Below are positions 32,945 to 41,593 of a stretch of DNA of 61,037 bases, piece after piece. The notes beneath the pieces were generated by a model. That model searched no databases. It was not told the DNA's origin and was given only the letters and a program-made list of their open reading frames with translations. How positions within the stretch are numbered: position 1 is the stretch's first letter; the number at the start of each line of letters is the position of its first letter. The DNA comes from JAAZPG01 sp012797375. Its GTDB lineage: Bacteria > Acidobacteriota > Aminicenantia > Aminicenantales > UBA4085. A program made the position numbers and the translations under genes. The stretch covers positions 1-61,037 of the forward strand of contig CALMMC010000149.1 of assembly GCA_937868205.1 (NCBI GenBank). Reading direction: 5' to 3'.

Positions 32945-33631
32945 ATGAACGCGCTTTTCGGCGATATCGGCCTGATCCTCCAGAATAATCCTTGGCTGGC
33001 GATCCCCGCGGTGTTCCTCGGCGGAGTGATGACCGCTTCCAACCCCTGCGTCCTGGCCATGATTCCCCTGATGATCGGCCTGGTCGCGGGCCGGAGCGAA
33101 TCAGGCGGCCTCAAAAGAACGTTTTTGTTTTCGTTGTTCTTTGTCCTCGGACTGGCCGCGACGTTCACCGCCCTGGGGCTCGTTTCGGCCCTTCTGGGCC
33201 GGATGTTCGGCGACGTCGGGCGCTTCTGGAAGCCCGCCCTGGCCGTTGTCTGTCTGGTCATGGGGGCGAATCTCCTCGGGCTATTTCATTTCAATTTCTC
33301 CTTCCCCGGAATAGCTCGATTTAAAGGCAGGGGGCTTCTCGGCTCGTTGGCCCTCGGGCTTCTATTCGGCCTTGTTTCCACGCCTTGCGCCGTCCCCATT
33401 CTGGCCGTTCTCCTGGCTTTTGCGGCCGAGAAGGGGAATGTCCTCTTCGGCGGCGTTCTCCTCTTCATTTACGCCCTCGGCCATTCCGTCTTGATTCTCA
33501 TCGCCGGAACATCCATGGGAGCGGCAAGAAGGATGATCGAGTCCAAGGGATTGAAAAAAGCGAGCCGCGGCCTTCAAAAAGCGGCCGGCGTCATCATCAT
33601 TCTCGTCGGGACATATCTTCTCGTCGGATAA
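32945..33631 (+). CDS. CcdA/DsbD-like transmembrane thiol transporter
   Basis: A 228-residue protein with six hydrophobic helices and the two CcdA cysteines in proline-flanked motifs: ASNPCVLAMIPLMIG (Cys-35) and VSTPCAVPILAVL (Cys-148). The family moves electrons from cytoplasmic thioredoxin to extracytoplasmic partners. The gene lies 15 bases after the exported thioredoxin, its likely acceptor, and the small cytoplasmic thioredoxin-like protein may be the donor. Confidence 0.9.
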   Translation: MNALFGDIGLILQNNPWLAIPAVFLGGVMTASNPCVLAMIPLMIGLVAGRSESGGLKRTFLFSLFFVLGLAATFTALGLVSALLGRMFGDVGRFWKPALAVVCLVMGANLLGLFHFNFSFPGIARFKGRGLLGSLALGLLFGLVSTPCAVPILAVLLAFAAEKGNVLFGGVLLFIYALGHSVLILIAGTSMGAARRMIESKGLKKASRGLQKAAGVIIILVGTYLLVG

Positions 33632-33651
33632 AACGCGAAAAGGAGATGGCA

Positions 33652-34710
33652 ATGGATGATTCGCGCCCGAAGCGGCTTTCATTTCTGGACCGGTATCTCA
33701 CCCTGTGGATCTTCGCGGCCATGGCCGTCGGCGTCGGGCTCGGATATTTCATCCCGGCCGTCGTGGGCCTCATCAACACGTTTCAGTCCGGGACAACGAA
33801 CATCCCGATCGCCGTCGGCTTGGTCCTGATGATGTACCCGCCTCTGGCCAAGGTGAAATACGAGGAGCTCGGCGACGTTTTCCGGAACGTCAAGGTTCTG
33901 TTCCTTTCGCTCGTCCAAAACTGGATCATCGGGCCGCTTCTCATGTTCGCCCTGGCCGTCCTTTTTCTCCGGGATTATCCCCACTACATGTACGGCTTGA
34001 TCCTTATCGGGCTGGCCCGCTGCATCGCCATGGTGATCGTCTGGAACGAGCTGGCCAAGGGCGACACGGAATACGCCGCCGGCCTGGTTGCTTTGAATTC
34101 CATTTTCCAGGTGATCTTTTTCTCGGTTTATGCCTATGTCTTCATCACCGTCCTTCCCGGCTGGTTCGGACTGAAAGGGACGGCCGTGGACATCACGATC
34201 GGGGAAATCGCCCAAAGCGTGTTCATCTACCTGGGGATTCCTTTTCTGGCCGGCATCATCACCCGGTTCACGATGCTGAAGCTCAAGGGGAAGACCTGGT
34301 ACGAAACGAAATTCATCCCTAAAATCAGCCCGATCACCCTGGTCGCCCTCCTCTTCACCATCGTCGTCATGTTCTCGCTCAAGGGCGAGTACATCGTCAA
34401 AATCCCGCTCGACGTCCTGCGCATCGCCGTTCCCCTGGTCCTCTACTTCTTGATCATGTTCCTCGTCTCGTTTTTCATGAGTCGGAAAGTCGGAGCGGAT
34501 TATTCCAAGACGGCCACCCTGTCCTTCACCGCGGCCAGCAACAACTTCGAGCTGGCCATCGCCGTGGCCGTGGCCGTTTTTGGGCTTAACTCCGGCGAGG
34601 CCTTCGCCGCGGTCATCGGGCCGCTGATCGAGGTGCCGGTCATGATCGCCCTGGTCAACGTCGCCCTTCGGTTCCGGAAAAGATATTTCGCCGGGGAAGC
34701 GTCCGCCTGA
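33652..34710 (+). CDS. acr3: Arsenite efflux transporter Acr3
   Basis: A 352-residue, ten-helix transporter of the ACR3 (BART superfamily) type that extrudes As(III), driven by proton motive force. Conserved features: LVLMMYPPLAKVKYEEL, the essential cysteine in GLARCIAMVIVWNELAKGD (Cys-124) and the late helix ASNNFELAIAVAVAVFG with its conserved Glu. AAAAGGAG lies 7 bases before the ATG at 33652; the ATG at 33646 is too close to it. It is the fifth gene of the arsR operon. Confidence 0.95.
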   Translation: MDDSRPKRLSFLDRYLTLWIFAAMAVGVGLGYFIPAVVGLINTFQSGTTNIPIAVGLVLMMYPPLAKVKYEELGDVFRNVKVLFLSLVQNWIIGPLLMFALAVLFLRDYPHYMYGLILIGLARCIAMVIVWNELAKGDTEYAAGLVALNSIFQVIFFSVYAYVFITVLPGWFGLKGTAVDITIGEIAQSVFIYLGIPFLAGIITRFTMLKLKGKTWYETKFIPKISPITLVALLFTIVVMFSLKGEYIVKIPLDVLRIAVPLVLYFLIMFLVSFFMSRKVGADYSKTATLSFTAASNNFELAIAVAVAVFGLNSGEAFAAVIGPLIEVPVMIALVNVALRFRKRYFAGEASA

Positions 34711-34720
34711 GGAAGCCAAC

Positions 34721-36028
34721 ATGGGAGAAGGAGGCCGCAACCGGGAGCCGTTCGGCGGGATCTCTCCAAGTCCGTCCGTGGATCCCCGCCCCTTGCGCCG
34801 GTATCTCAAAGCGGGAACCCGCGGACGCCTGGATCTTCCGCCCGGATTGATAAAAAAGCTGGGAGCCTCCCCCGGCGCCCGTTTGGAAGTCCGGGCCCGC
34901 GACGGCCGTTTTGAGATCAAGCCGAATATCCACAGCCTGTCCCGGCTTTATATTGAGCCGACGTCCCGCTGCAACCTGGCCTGCCGGACCTGCATTCGTA
35001 ACACCTGGAAAGAACCGATGGGCGACATGTCCACGGCCTTGTTCGGGCGGTTGGTCTCCCAATTGAAGGATTTTTGCCACCTGGAATCGGTGATGTTCGC
35101 CGGATTCGGCGAGCCGACCGCCCACGCGGACATCCTCCGGATGATCCGGGCGGTCAAGACCCTCGGGCTTCGAGTCGAAATCACCACCAACGGGACTCTG
35201 CTTGACGGCCCCATGATCGACGGCCTTCGGCGGGCCGGGCTGGATATGCTCTGGGCGTCTTTCGATTCGGCCGGGGAAAAGGGATTCGAGGACATCCGCC
35301 GGGGGGCGAAATTCGAACCGATCGTCGCCGCTTTGAAAAAGCTCCAGGCCGGAAACGTCCGCGGCCGCCGTAAAATCCGGGTCGGCATCTCGTTTGTCGT
35401 CATGCGGCGGAACGTGGCCGATCTGAAACGAATGGACGACCTGGCCCGGGAAGTCGGCGCGGATAAAGTCCTGGTCAGCAACATCCTGCCCTATTCAGAA
35501 GACATGGAAAAGGAGATGCTCTGCGCCCTGACCCTGTCGACGGCGACCTTTTCTTCGGCGGCCAGGACGGAAATCTCCCTGCCCCGGATGGACGTCACCT
35601 CCGACACCCGGGACACCATTCTCCGTCTTCTCCGGGGTTACGAGAACCTGAACCTGATGGGCAATCCCATTTTCGCCGAAACGAACTTCTGCCGCTTCGT
35701 CGAAAGCCGGACGTCTTTTGTCCGCTGGGACGGGCAAGTCGCCCCCTGCCTGGGGCTTCTTCACGGCTATACGACCTATCTTTATGGATACGAACGAAAC
35801 ATCAAGCCGCATGGATTCGGAAATGTCGGGCAGAGAACACTGGGATGCATTTGGCGTTCGCGGAATTACCGGAGATTCCGGGAAAAAATCCGGAACTTTG
35901 ACTTCGCCCCCTGCCATATCTGCGGTGGATGCAACCTGCTCGAATCCAACGACGAAGACTGTCTGGGCAACACATTCCCTTCTTGCGGGGGGTGCCTCTG
36001 GGCCCAGGGCCTCATCCAGTGCCCTTGA
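34721..36028 (+). CDS. Radical SAM/SPASM protein with AbrB-like N-terminus
   Basis: A 435-residue protein. Residues about 28-69 (GRLDLPPGLIKKLGASPGAR and following strand) look like an AbrB/MazE swapped-hairpin. The radical SAM core follows, with 4Fe-4S cluster motif CNLACRTC (Cys-84, -88, -91), then FGEPTAH and EITTNGTLL. The C-terminal third is SPASM-like, with about ten cysteines including PCHICGGC and PSCGGCLWAQG. The overall form recalls radical SAM maturases of tungsten oxidoreductases, but no such enzyme is nearby. It lies 10 bases after acr3 and 17 before an ArsP-like permease. Substrate unknown. Confidence 0.85.
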   Translation: MGEGGRNREPFGGISPSPSVDPRPLRRYLKAGTRGRLDLPPGLIKKLGASPGARLEVRARDGRFEIKPNIHSLSRLYIEPTSRCNLACRTCIRNTWKEPMGDMSTALFGRLVSQLKDFCHLESVMFAGFGEPTAHADILRMIRAVKTLGLRVEITTNGTLLDGPMIDGLRRAGLDMLWASFDSAGEKGFEDIRRGAKFEPIVAALKKLQAGNVRGRRKIRVGISFVVMRRNVADLKRMDDLAREVGADKVLVSNILPYSEDMEKEMLCALTLSTATFSSAARTEISLPRMDVTSDTRDTILRLLRGYENLNLMGNPIFAETNFCRFVESRTSFVRWDGQVAPCLGLLHGYTTYLYGYERNIKPHGFGNVGQRTLGCIWRSRNYRRFREKIRNFDFAPCHICGGCNLLESNDEDCLGNTFPSCGGCLWAQGLIQCP

Positions 36029-36045
36029 GTGAAAGGAATTCTTCA

Positions 36046-37218
36046 ATGAAAGAACTGAAAATATTCGCCGTTCTCCTGGCTGTATTCCTGGCCGCTTATT
36101 TCATCCCCTTCGGCCGCTCCTCCGTCCAGAACGCCGTCCATGAAGCATTCATGATGCTCCAGGAATACGCCCGGATGCATGTTTTGTTCTGTCTCGTCCC
36201 GGCTTTCTTTATCGCCGGGGCGATTTCCGTTTTCGTCAAGAAAGAATCCGTCATCCGTTATCTCGGACCCAAGGCGAATAAGTTCGTGGCTTACTCGGTC
36301 GCCTCGGTCTCGGGAACCATTCTGGCGGTTTGTTCCTGCACGGTTCTCCCGCTTTTCGCCGGCATTTACACTCGGGGGGCGGGACTCGGGCCGGCCACGG
36401 CGTTTCTCTACTCCGGCCCGGCGATCAACGTCCTGGCCATCATCATGACCGCCCGGATTCTCGGCTGGAGGCTCGGCCTGGCCCGGGTCATTGGAGCCGT
36501 CGTTTTTTCGGTCATCATCGGCCTTCTAATGCATTTTTTCTTCCAGAGGAAGAGGGATAACCCTGTCGAAGAAGCCGGCTTCGGCCTGGAAAACGGAAAC
36601 GTCAAAGAACGTCCTCTTTGGAAAACCGCCCTTCACATCGGGTCGATGATCGGAATCCTGGTTTTCTTGAATTGGGCCAAAAGCGATCCCGACGTCAAGG
36701 CCTGGGACTTCATTTTCCGGCTGAAATGGATTCTCTCCGCGGCCTTCGCCGCGGCTCTCGTCTGGATGACGGCCGCCTGGTTCAAAAAAGACGAGCTCAA
36801 GGAATGGCTGTCCTCGACCTGGACATTCGCCAAACAAATCCTACCTCTCCTCCTGGGGGGCGTCATGGCGGCCGGATTTCTTTTAGGGCGCCCCGGCCAT
36901 GAGGGCGTCATCCCCGGCGCGGTCATTGCCGGTCTGGTCGGCGGAAACGGCCTTCCGGCCAACCTGTTCGCCTCCGTCTCCGGGGCCCTCATGTACTTCG
37001 CCACCCTGACCGAAGTCCCCATCCTCCAAGGGCTCATCGGATCGGGGATGGGACAGGGGCCGGCTTTGGCCCTTCTGCTGGCCGGGCCCGCTCTTTCGCT
37101 TCCCAGCATGATCGTCATCGGAAAAATCATGGGAACAAGGAAAACCGCGGTCTACGTCAGCCTTGTCATCTTCATGGCGACCGCGACCGGATTGATTTTC
37201 GGCGCCTTCTCTCGATAG
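36046..37218 (+). CDS. Second ArsP-like permease (DUF318)
   Basis: A 390-residue membrane protein, longer than the permease at 30017 and only distantly related to it. The family motif is AVCSCTVLPLFAGIYTRGAG (Cys-96, Cys-98), followed by FLYSGPAINVLAIIMTARILG; a second half carries ASVSGALMYFATLTEVPILQGL. About ten hydrophobic segments are visible with a charged central loop near 165-195. It closes the arsR operon. Export of a methylated or otherwise organic arsenical is the family-based guess. Confidence 0.87.
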   Translation: MKELKIFAVLLAVFLAAYFIPFGRSSVQNAVHEAFMMLQEYARMHVLFCLVPAFFIAGAISVFVKKESVIRYLGPKANKFVAYSVASVSGTILAVCSCTVLPLFAGIYTRGAGLGPATAFLYSGPAINVLAIIMTARILGWRLGLARVIGAVVFSVIIGLLMHFFFQRKRDNPVEEAGFGLENGNVKERPLWKTALHIGSMIGILVFLNWAKSDPDVKAWDFIFRLKWILSAAFAAALVWMTAAWFKKDELKEWLSSTWTFAKQILPLLLGGVMAAGFLLGRPGHEGVIPGAVIAGLVGGNGLPANLFASVSGALMYFATLTEVPILQGLIGSGMGQGPALALLLAGPALSLPSMIVIGKIMGTRKTAVYVSLVIFMATATGLIFGAFSR

Positions 37219-37555
37219 TCCAAAAACGAGAGGAGAGCCTGGGAAACGAACGTTTTGGAAAAAGACGTTTGAACCGGGGGCCTAGCTGCAAAAGCGGCCC
37301 CGGAACGTCCTTTCCGGGACCGGCCGGGAGGGAAATGAAAAGCGACGGCCGCCTCCTCCAGTCCGAGAAAAACATGGCTTGGATACGAGGAGAGTTTGAG
37401 GAGGAGGAGGACATCGGGTCGGCGGCGGAAGTCCCCAATCGCCGGTTGGAGGAATGGAATTGAATCGATCGCTTCGTTCGTCCCCGCCGAGCCTTCGGAC
37501 ATCTCACGCCCCGTCATTTTTCCCCGGTCGCACGAATCTACGGAAGCCGTTCACA
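37219..37555. other. Intergenic stretch, no gene seen
   Basis: About 340 bases. It contains GC-rich inverted repeats (GGGGCC with GGCCCC around 37279-37303, and AACGTCC/GGGACC nearby) that could end the arsR operon transcript, but no T-run follows. No frame looks coding. Confidence 0.5.
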
Positions 37556-37584
37556 TTGACAACCCCCTGATTTTCCAGTATTTT
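37556..37584 (+). promoter_or_regulatory. Promoter of the envelope gene pair
   Basis: TTGACA at 37556-37561 and TATTTT at 37579-37584, spacer 17. The start would be near 37591, about 3 bases before the ATG at 37594, although AGAGGAA lies directly before that ATG. Confidence 0.6.
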
Positions 37585-37593
37585 ATAGAGGAA

Positions 37594-37968
37594 ATGACCT
37601 TGACCCTCAACCAAGTGCTTTTTCTCATTCTCACGGTCGCCGCCGTCGTGGCGATCGTTCAGCTCGTTCGCCTGTTTACGCAGTTGCGCCGGACGGCGAT
37701 CGAGGGGGAAAAAGCCCTGGGGGAGATCGCCGAGCTGGCTCGGCATTTGAAGGATCTCGACCTCGTCATCAAGGAGCAGGTGGAAGAGCTGGCCAAAACC
37801 ATCGCCGCGTCCAAGAAAGCCGCGGTCAACGTCGCCGAGGCCTCCTCACTGATCACTTCCAAATTCATCCGGCCCGGTTCCAAGTACCTTCCCCTCCTCC
37901 TCCCCGTCGCCCAGTTCGTCTGGCGCCGGTTCGGCAAGAAAAAAAAGGAGAGTCACCATGGCAAGTGA
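37594..37968 (+). CDS. Small membrane-anchored coiled-coil protein
   Basis: A 124-residue protein with one N-terminal transmembrane helix (VLFLILTVAAVVAIVQLVRLF) and a heptad-like helix (about 30-90), ending in a basic stretch. It resembles DUF948-type proteins, which often stand beside YtxH genes. The start at 37594 was chosen for the AGAGGAA ribosome-binding site and the membrane helix. Its 3' end overlaps the YtxH-like gene by 11 bases. Function unknown, probably envelope stress or general membrane. Confidence 0.75.
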   Translation: MTLTLNQVLFLILTVAAVVAIVQLVRLFTQLRRTAIEGEKALGEIAELARHLKDLDLVIKEQVEELAKTIAASKKAAVNVAEASSLITSKFIRPGSKYLPLLLPVAQFVWRRFGKKKKESHHGK

Positions 37969-38248
37969 TGGCAAAAGCAGCGCCCTGGAAATCGCCGTCT
38001 CGTTTCTGATCGGGGCGACGACCGGATTTGTTCTCGGAATTCTGTTCGCCCCTGCGTCCGGCAAAGAAACGCGCAAGAGAATCGGGGACGAATTCGAAAA
38101 AGGCAAGGAAAAGGCCGTCGAGGGATTCGAGAAGCTCTCCAAAGAGGCGGAAAAAGGCATTCGCACCGTCCGGGAAAAAACGCAGGAAGGGATTGAGGTC
38201 ATCAAAGAATTCGTCGACCGGAAAAAAGGCGACCAGGTCAAATCCTGA
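37958..38248 (+). CDS. YtxH-domain protein
   Basis: A 96-residue protein with a glycine-rich N-terminal transmembrane helix, AVSFLIGATTGFVLGILFAPASGKETR, the YtxH signature, then a long Lys/Glu-rich amphipathic helix. Bacillus YtxH is a general-stress protein of unknown mechanism. A ribosome-binding site AAAAAGGAG lies upstream within the previous gene, and the two genes overlap. Confidence 0.85.
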   Translation: MASDGKSSALEIAVSFLIGATTGFVLGILFAPASGKETRKRIGDEFEKGKEKAVEGFEKLSKEAEKGIRTVREKTQEGIEVIKEFVDRKKGDQVKS

Positions 38249-38298
38249 CCGGCCCGCCGATTTATTAGTCCATATATTTCATTTTAAAGGATTGGTCC

Positions 38299-39594
38299 AT
38301 GTCCGCAACAACGATTCTGTCCGTCAAAGCCCGTGAAATCCTTGATTCCCGAGGGAATCCGACTGTCTCCGCCAAAGTCGTTCTGAAGGGAGGCGCCGTG
38401 GGAACGGCCGCCGTTCCTTCGGGCGCCTCCACCGGAACTTATGAAGCCTTGGAGCTCCGCGACGGCGATCCCGCCCGCTACCTCGGCAAGGGCGTCCTCA
38501 AGGCCGTCGGCCACGTCAATGACGAAATCGCGCCCCGCCTGGTCGGGAAGGATGCCCTCGATACGGCCGCCCTCGACCGTCTTCTGATCAACCTGGACGG
38601 CACGCCCGCGAAGACCCGTCTCGGGGCCAACGCGATTCTTTCCGTATCGCTGGCCGCGGCCGAAGCCGCCGCCGCCGCCCGCGCCCTGCCGATGTACCGG
38701 TGGCTCCGGGAACGGGATCGCTACACACTCCCCGTCCCGATGATCAACATTCTCAACGGCGGGGCCCACGCCGATAACAGCGTCGACATCCAGGAGTTCA
38801 TGATCGTCCCGGCCGGGCGGCCGACCTTCGCCGAGGCCATCCGGGCCGGAGCCGAGGTGTTCCACAATCTGAAAAAAATCCTGAAGAAGAAAGGCTATGG
38901 CGTCTCCGTCGGAGACGAGGGCGGCGTCGCCCCCAACCTCGGGTCCAATGAAGAAGCGCTGGATTGCATCGTGGAAAGCATCGCCCAGGCCGGATACCGG
39001 CCGGGGAAAGACATCTGGCTGGCCCTCGACTGCGCCGCCTCGGAATTCTACGGCGACGGCCGCTACGTCTTTAAAAAATCGGACGGGGCGTCCCGGACGC
39101 CGGCCGAGATGATCGCTTTTTATGAAGGCCTGATGGCCAAGTATCCGATCGTCTCCATCGAGGACGGATTGGCCGAGGACGACTGGGACGGCTGGACGCT
39201 GATGACCGAAACCCTCGGACGGAAAATCCAGATCGTCGGCGACGACATCTTCGTCACCACCCTGTCCCGGCTGAAGGAAGGCGTCGAGCGCCGGGCGGCC
39301 AATTCGATTCTCATCAAGCTCAACCAGATCGGAAGCCTCACCGAGACGATCGAGGCCGTGGAATACGCCCACGCCCATGATTTCACCACGGTCATTTCCC
39401 ATCGCTCCGGCGAGACCGAAAACACCTTCATCGCCGATTTGGCCGTCGCCCTGGACGCCGGGCAGATCAAAACCGGCTCCGTCTGCCGCAGCGAGCGGGT
39501 CGCCAAGTACAACCGGTTGATGGAAATCGAGGAAGAACTCGGCCCGAAGGCGGTTTACGCGGGCACCGGCGCGTTCAGCCGGTTCATCAAGTAA
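38299..39594 (+). CDS. eno: Enolase
   Basis: A 431-residue 2-phosphoglycerate dehydratase of glycolysis. Conserved blocks: AREILDSRGNPTV at the start, PSGASTGTYEALELRD, the catalytic Glu region GDEGGVAPN, metal ligands in ALDCAASEFY, SIEDGLAEDDWDGW and GDDIFVT, catalytic Lys in LIKLNQIGSLTET, and SHRSGETE. Length is typical. AAAGGA precedes the start. A weak TATATT lies about 25 bases upstream without a good -35 element. Confidence 0.97.
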   Translation: MSATTILSVKAREILDSRGNPTVSAKVVLKGGAVGTAAVPSGASTGTYEALELRDGDPARYLGKGVLKAVGHVNDEIAPRLVGKDALDTAALDRLLINLDGTPAKTRLGANAILSVSLAAAEAAAAARALPMYRWLRERDRYTLPVPMINILNGGAHADNSVDIQEFMIVPAGRPTFAEAIRAGAEVFHNLKKILKKKGYGVSVGDEGGVAPNLGSNEEALDCIVESIAQAGYRPGKDIWLALDCAASEFYGDGRYVFKKSDGASRTPAEMIAFYEGLMAKYPIVSIEDGLAEDDWDGWTLMTETLGRKIQIVGDDIFVTTLSRLKEGVERRAANSILIKLNQIGSLTETIEAVEYAHAHDFTTVISHRSGETENTFIADLAVALDAGQIKTGSVCRSERVAKYNRLMEIEEELGPKAVYAGTGAFSRFIK

Positions 39595-39610
39595 GAGAAC
39601 CGGTCCGGGA

Positions 39611-40108
39611 TCAGCGGTCGGGGCCTTCCCCGGCCGCCGCCTCGGCCCAGCCCCGCTCGTGCCGGAGAAGCCATTCCTTGCGGTTCAGCCCGCCGCCGTA
39701 TCCGGTCAGACGCCCGTCGGCGCCGATCACCCGGTGGCAGGGGATGATGATGGAGACGGGATTGGCCCCGTTGGCCGCCCCCACGGCCCGGGCGGCGGCC
39801 GGCCGCCCGACCATCCGGGCGATCTCTCCGTAGGACACGGTCCGGCCGAATGGGATTCCCCGAAGCGCGCCCCAGACCTCGAGCTGAAAGGCCGTGCCCT
39901 CCAAGGCCAGGGGAACCTCGAACACGGTCCGCCGGCCGGCGAAGTATTCCTCAAGCTGACGGGCGCAAGCGGAGAGAAGGGAACCGACCCGGCCCTCTTT
40001 TCCGGGACGCCGATTCCGGAAATTCAGGCCGACAAGAAAGCCGTTCTTTTCCCGAAGCTCGATCATTCCAAGCGGCGAATCCACGAACAGAACGTTCTCT
40101 CCGTTCAT
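39611..40108 (-). CDS. ogt: Methylated-DNA-protein-cysteine methyltransferase
   Basis: A 165-residue O6-alkylguanine-DNA alkyltransferase. The suicide acceptor is Cys-124 in IIPCHRVIGADG, preceded by the recognition helix GRPAAARAVGAANGANP and followed by LTGYGGGLNRKEWLLRHE. It repairs O6-methylguanine by irreversible transfer to itself. GGAAGG precedes the ATG. It converges on eno with a 16-base gap and has no Ada-type regulatory domain. Confidence 0.95.
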   Translation of the reverse strand: MNGENVLFVDSPLGMIELREKNGFLVGLNFRNRRPGKEGRVGSLLSACARQLEEYFAGRRTVFEVPLALEGTAFQLEVWGALRGIPFGRTVSYGEIARMVGRPAAARAVGAANGANPVSIIIPCHRVIGADGRLTGYGGGLNRKEWLLRHERGWAEAAAGEGPDR

Positions 40109-40240
40109 TTTGACCTTCCGCCGCCGAGACTATCAAACTCCGACCCGCCGTTCAATCCTTCGCCTCCGTCCGATTTTCATTTCCCAACCTCGGACAAGAA
40201 GCGGACCATCCCCGGTTTTTCCGGAAAAGAGGGTCCGAAT

Positions 40241-40270
40241 TTGACAATCCGCGGCTCTCCAGATTAAGAT
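40241..40270 (+). promoter_or_regulatory. Promoter of the M20-like gene
   Basis: TTGACA at 40241-40246 and TAAGAT at 40265-40270, spacer 18. Predicted start near 40277, giving a leader of about 5 bases before the ATG at 40282. Confidence 0.55.
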
Positions 40271-40281
40271 GAGAGCCGGTC

Positions 40282-41586
40282 ATGCGCAAGCTCTTTCCGG
40301 CAATAACTCTATTATTTGCTTTTCTTTGTCCGTCCCTTTCTTTTTCCGCCGTCGATAAAAAAACGGCCGCCGACATCGACCGGGAAACGGAAAAAATCGC
40401 GGCCGAGATGGTCAAGATCCGGCGGTTGATCCATATGGATCCGCAACTGCCGGGGCGGGAGCAGGAAACGGCCAAGATCGTCGCCGCCCGCCTGGCCGCC
40501 CTCGGATTCGAAGTGAAAACCGGAGTGGCCAGAGGCGGCATCGTCGGATTGCTCCGCGGAGCCCAGCCCGGCCCGATCGTCGCCCTCCGGGCCGACATGG
40601 ACGCCGTACCCATCCAGGAGCTGGCCGATGTGCCGTTCCGGTCGGTCAACGGCGGCGTGATGCACGCCCACGGCCATGACATCCACGTGGCCGTGGCCCT
40701 CGGATCCGCCTATGTCCTCAACGCCCTCCGGGATCGGATGAAAGGCGGAGTCAAGTTCATCTTCCAACCGGGGCCCGATCCCGCCTCCGAGGATCCCGAG
40801 AGCGGGGCCGCCCAGATGATCCGGGAAGGAGTCCTCGAGAATCCTCCGGTCGCGGTCATTTTCGGATTCCATGTTTGGCCGGACACGCTGGGCCAAGTGT
40901 TCTCCTCGCCCGGCTCCATCCTGGCCGCTTCCGACTCCTTCGAAATCCTGGTCAAAGGCCGGAGCGCCCAAGCTTCCCACCCCCAGGACGGCGTCGACGC
41001 GATCGTTTTGGCCGCCCAGATCGTCAATGCCCTTCAATCGATCATCAGCCGGACCATCGAGCCCACGGACCCGGCCCTGCTTACGATCGGCCGGATCGAG
41101 GGGGGGACTCAATCCGATCTTTTAGCCGATCGCGTGCGCCTGACGGGGATACTCCGGACGTTGAACGACACGACCCGGCGAAAGATCCAGCGGCTGATGG
41201 AAGCCGCGGTCAAGGGGACGACACAGGCCTTCGGCGGGGATTATTCCCTGGCGTTCAAGCAATCCATCCCGGCCGTCTCCAACCATCCCGAGCTTTACGC
41301 CTCGATGCTCCCGGTCCTCAACAGCGTCCTCTCCGACCGCCCCCTTCAGCGGCTCGCCCCCCAGATGATGGCCGATGATTTCTCCTTCTACGGAAGGAAA
41401 ATCCCGTCGCTCTTTTTTCTTCTCGGCGTGAGGAACCCGAGGCTTTCGACCGCTCCGCTCGAAAGCCCGTATTTCAACCCGGACGAGCGGAGCATCGCGA
41501 TCGGCATCAAGATCATCAGCCAGATCATTCTGGACTGCCTGGAGCAGCAAAGCCGGCTGGCCGATTCAAGCCAAATCGTCAAATAG
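40282..41586 (+). CDS. Secreted M20D amidohydrolase-like protein, active site altered
   Basis: A 434-residue protein with a signal peptide (cut after about residue 22, SLSFSA) and the M20D fold: RRLIHMDPQLPGREQETAKIV, IVALRADMDAVPIQE, a dimerisation domain starting near 190, and the C-terminal metal region PQMMADDFSFYG. Relatives hydrolyse N-acyl amino acids or indole conjugates. Two key positions differ from the norm: HACGHD reads HAHGHD (His-130 for Cys), and the catalytic pair in QPAEE is replaced by QPGPD (Pro-165, Asp-166). It may be an inactive or re-purposed homologue. Confidence 0.85.
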   Translation: MRKLFPAITLLFAFLCPSLSFSAVDKKTAADIDRETEKIAAEMVKIRRLIHMDPQLPGREQETAKIVAARLAALGFEVKTGVARGGIVGLLRGAQPGPIVALRADMDAVPIQELADVPFRSVNGGVMHAHGHDIHVAVALGSAYVLNALRDRMKGGVKFIFQPGPDPASEDPESGAAQMIREGVLENPPVAVIFGFHVWPDTLGQVFSSPGSILAASDSFEILVKGRSAQASHPQDGVDAIVLAAQIVNALQSIISRTIEPTDPALLTIGRIEGGTQSDLLADRVRLTGILRTLNDTTRRKIQRLMEAAVKGTTQAFGGDYSLAFKQSIPAVSNHPELYASMLPVLNSVLSDRPLQRLAPQMMADDFSFYGRKIPSLFFLLGVRNPRLSTAPLESPYFNPDERSIAIGIKIISQIILDCLEQQSRLADSSQIVK

Positions 41587-41593
41587 CCGGGCG

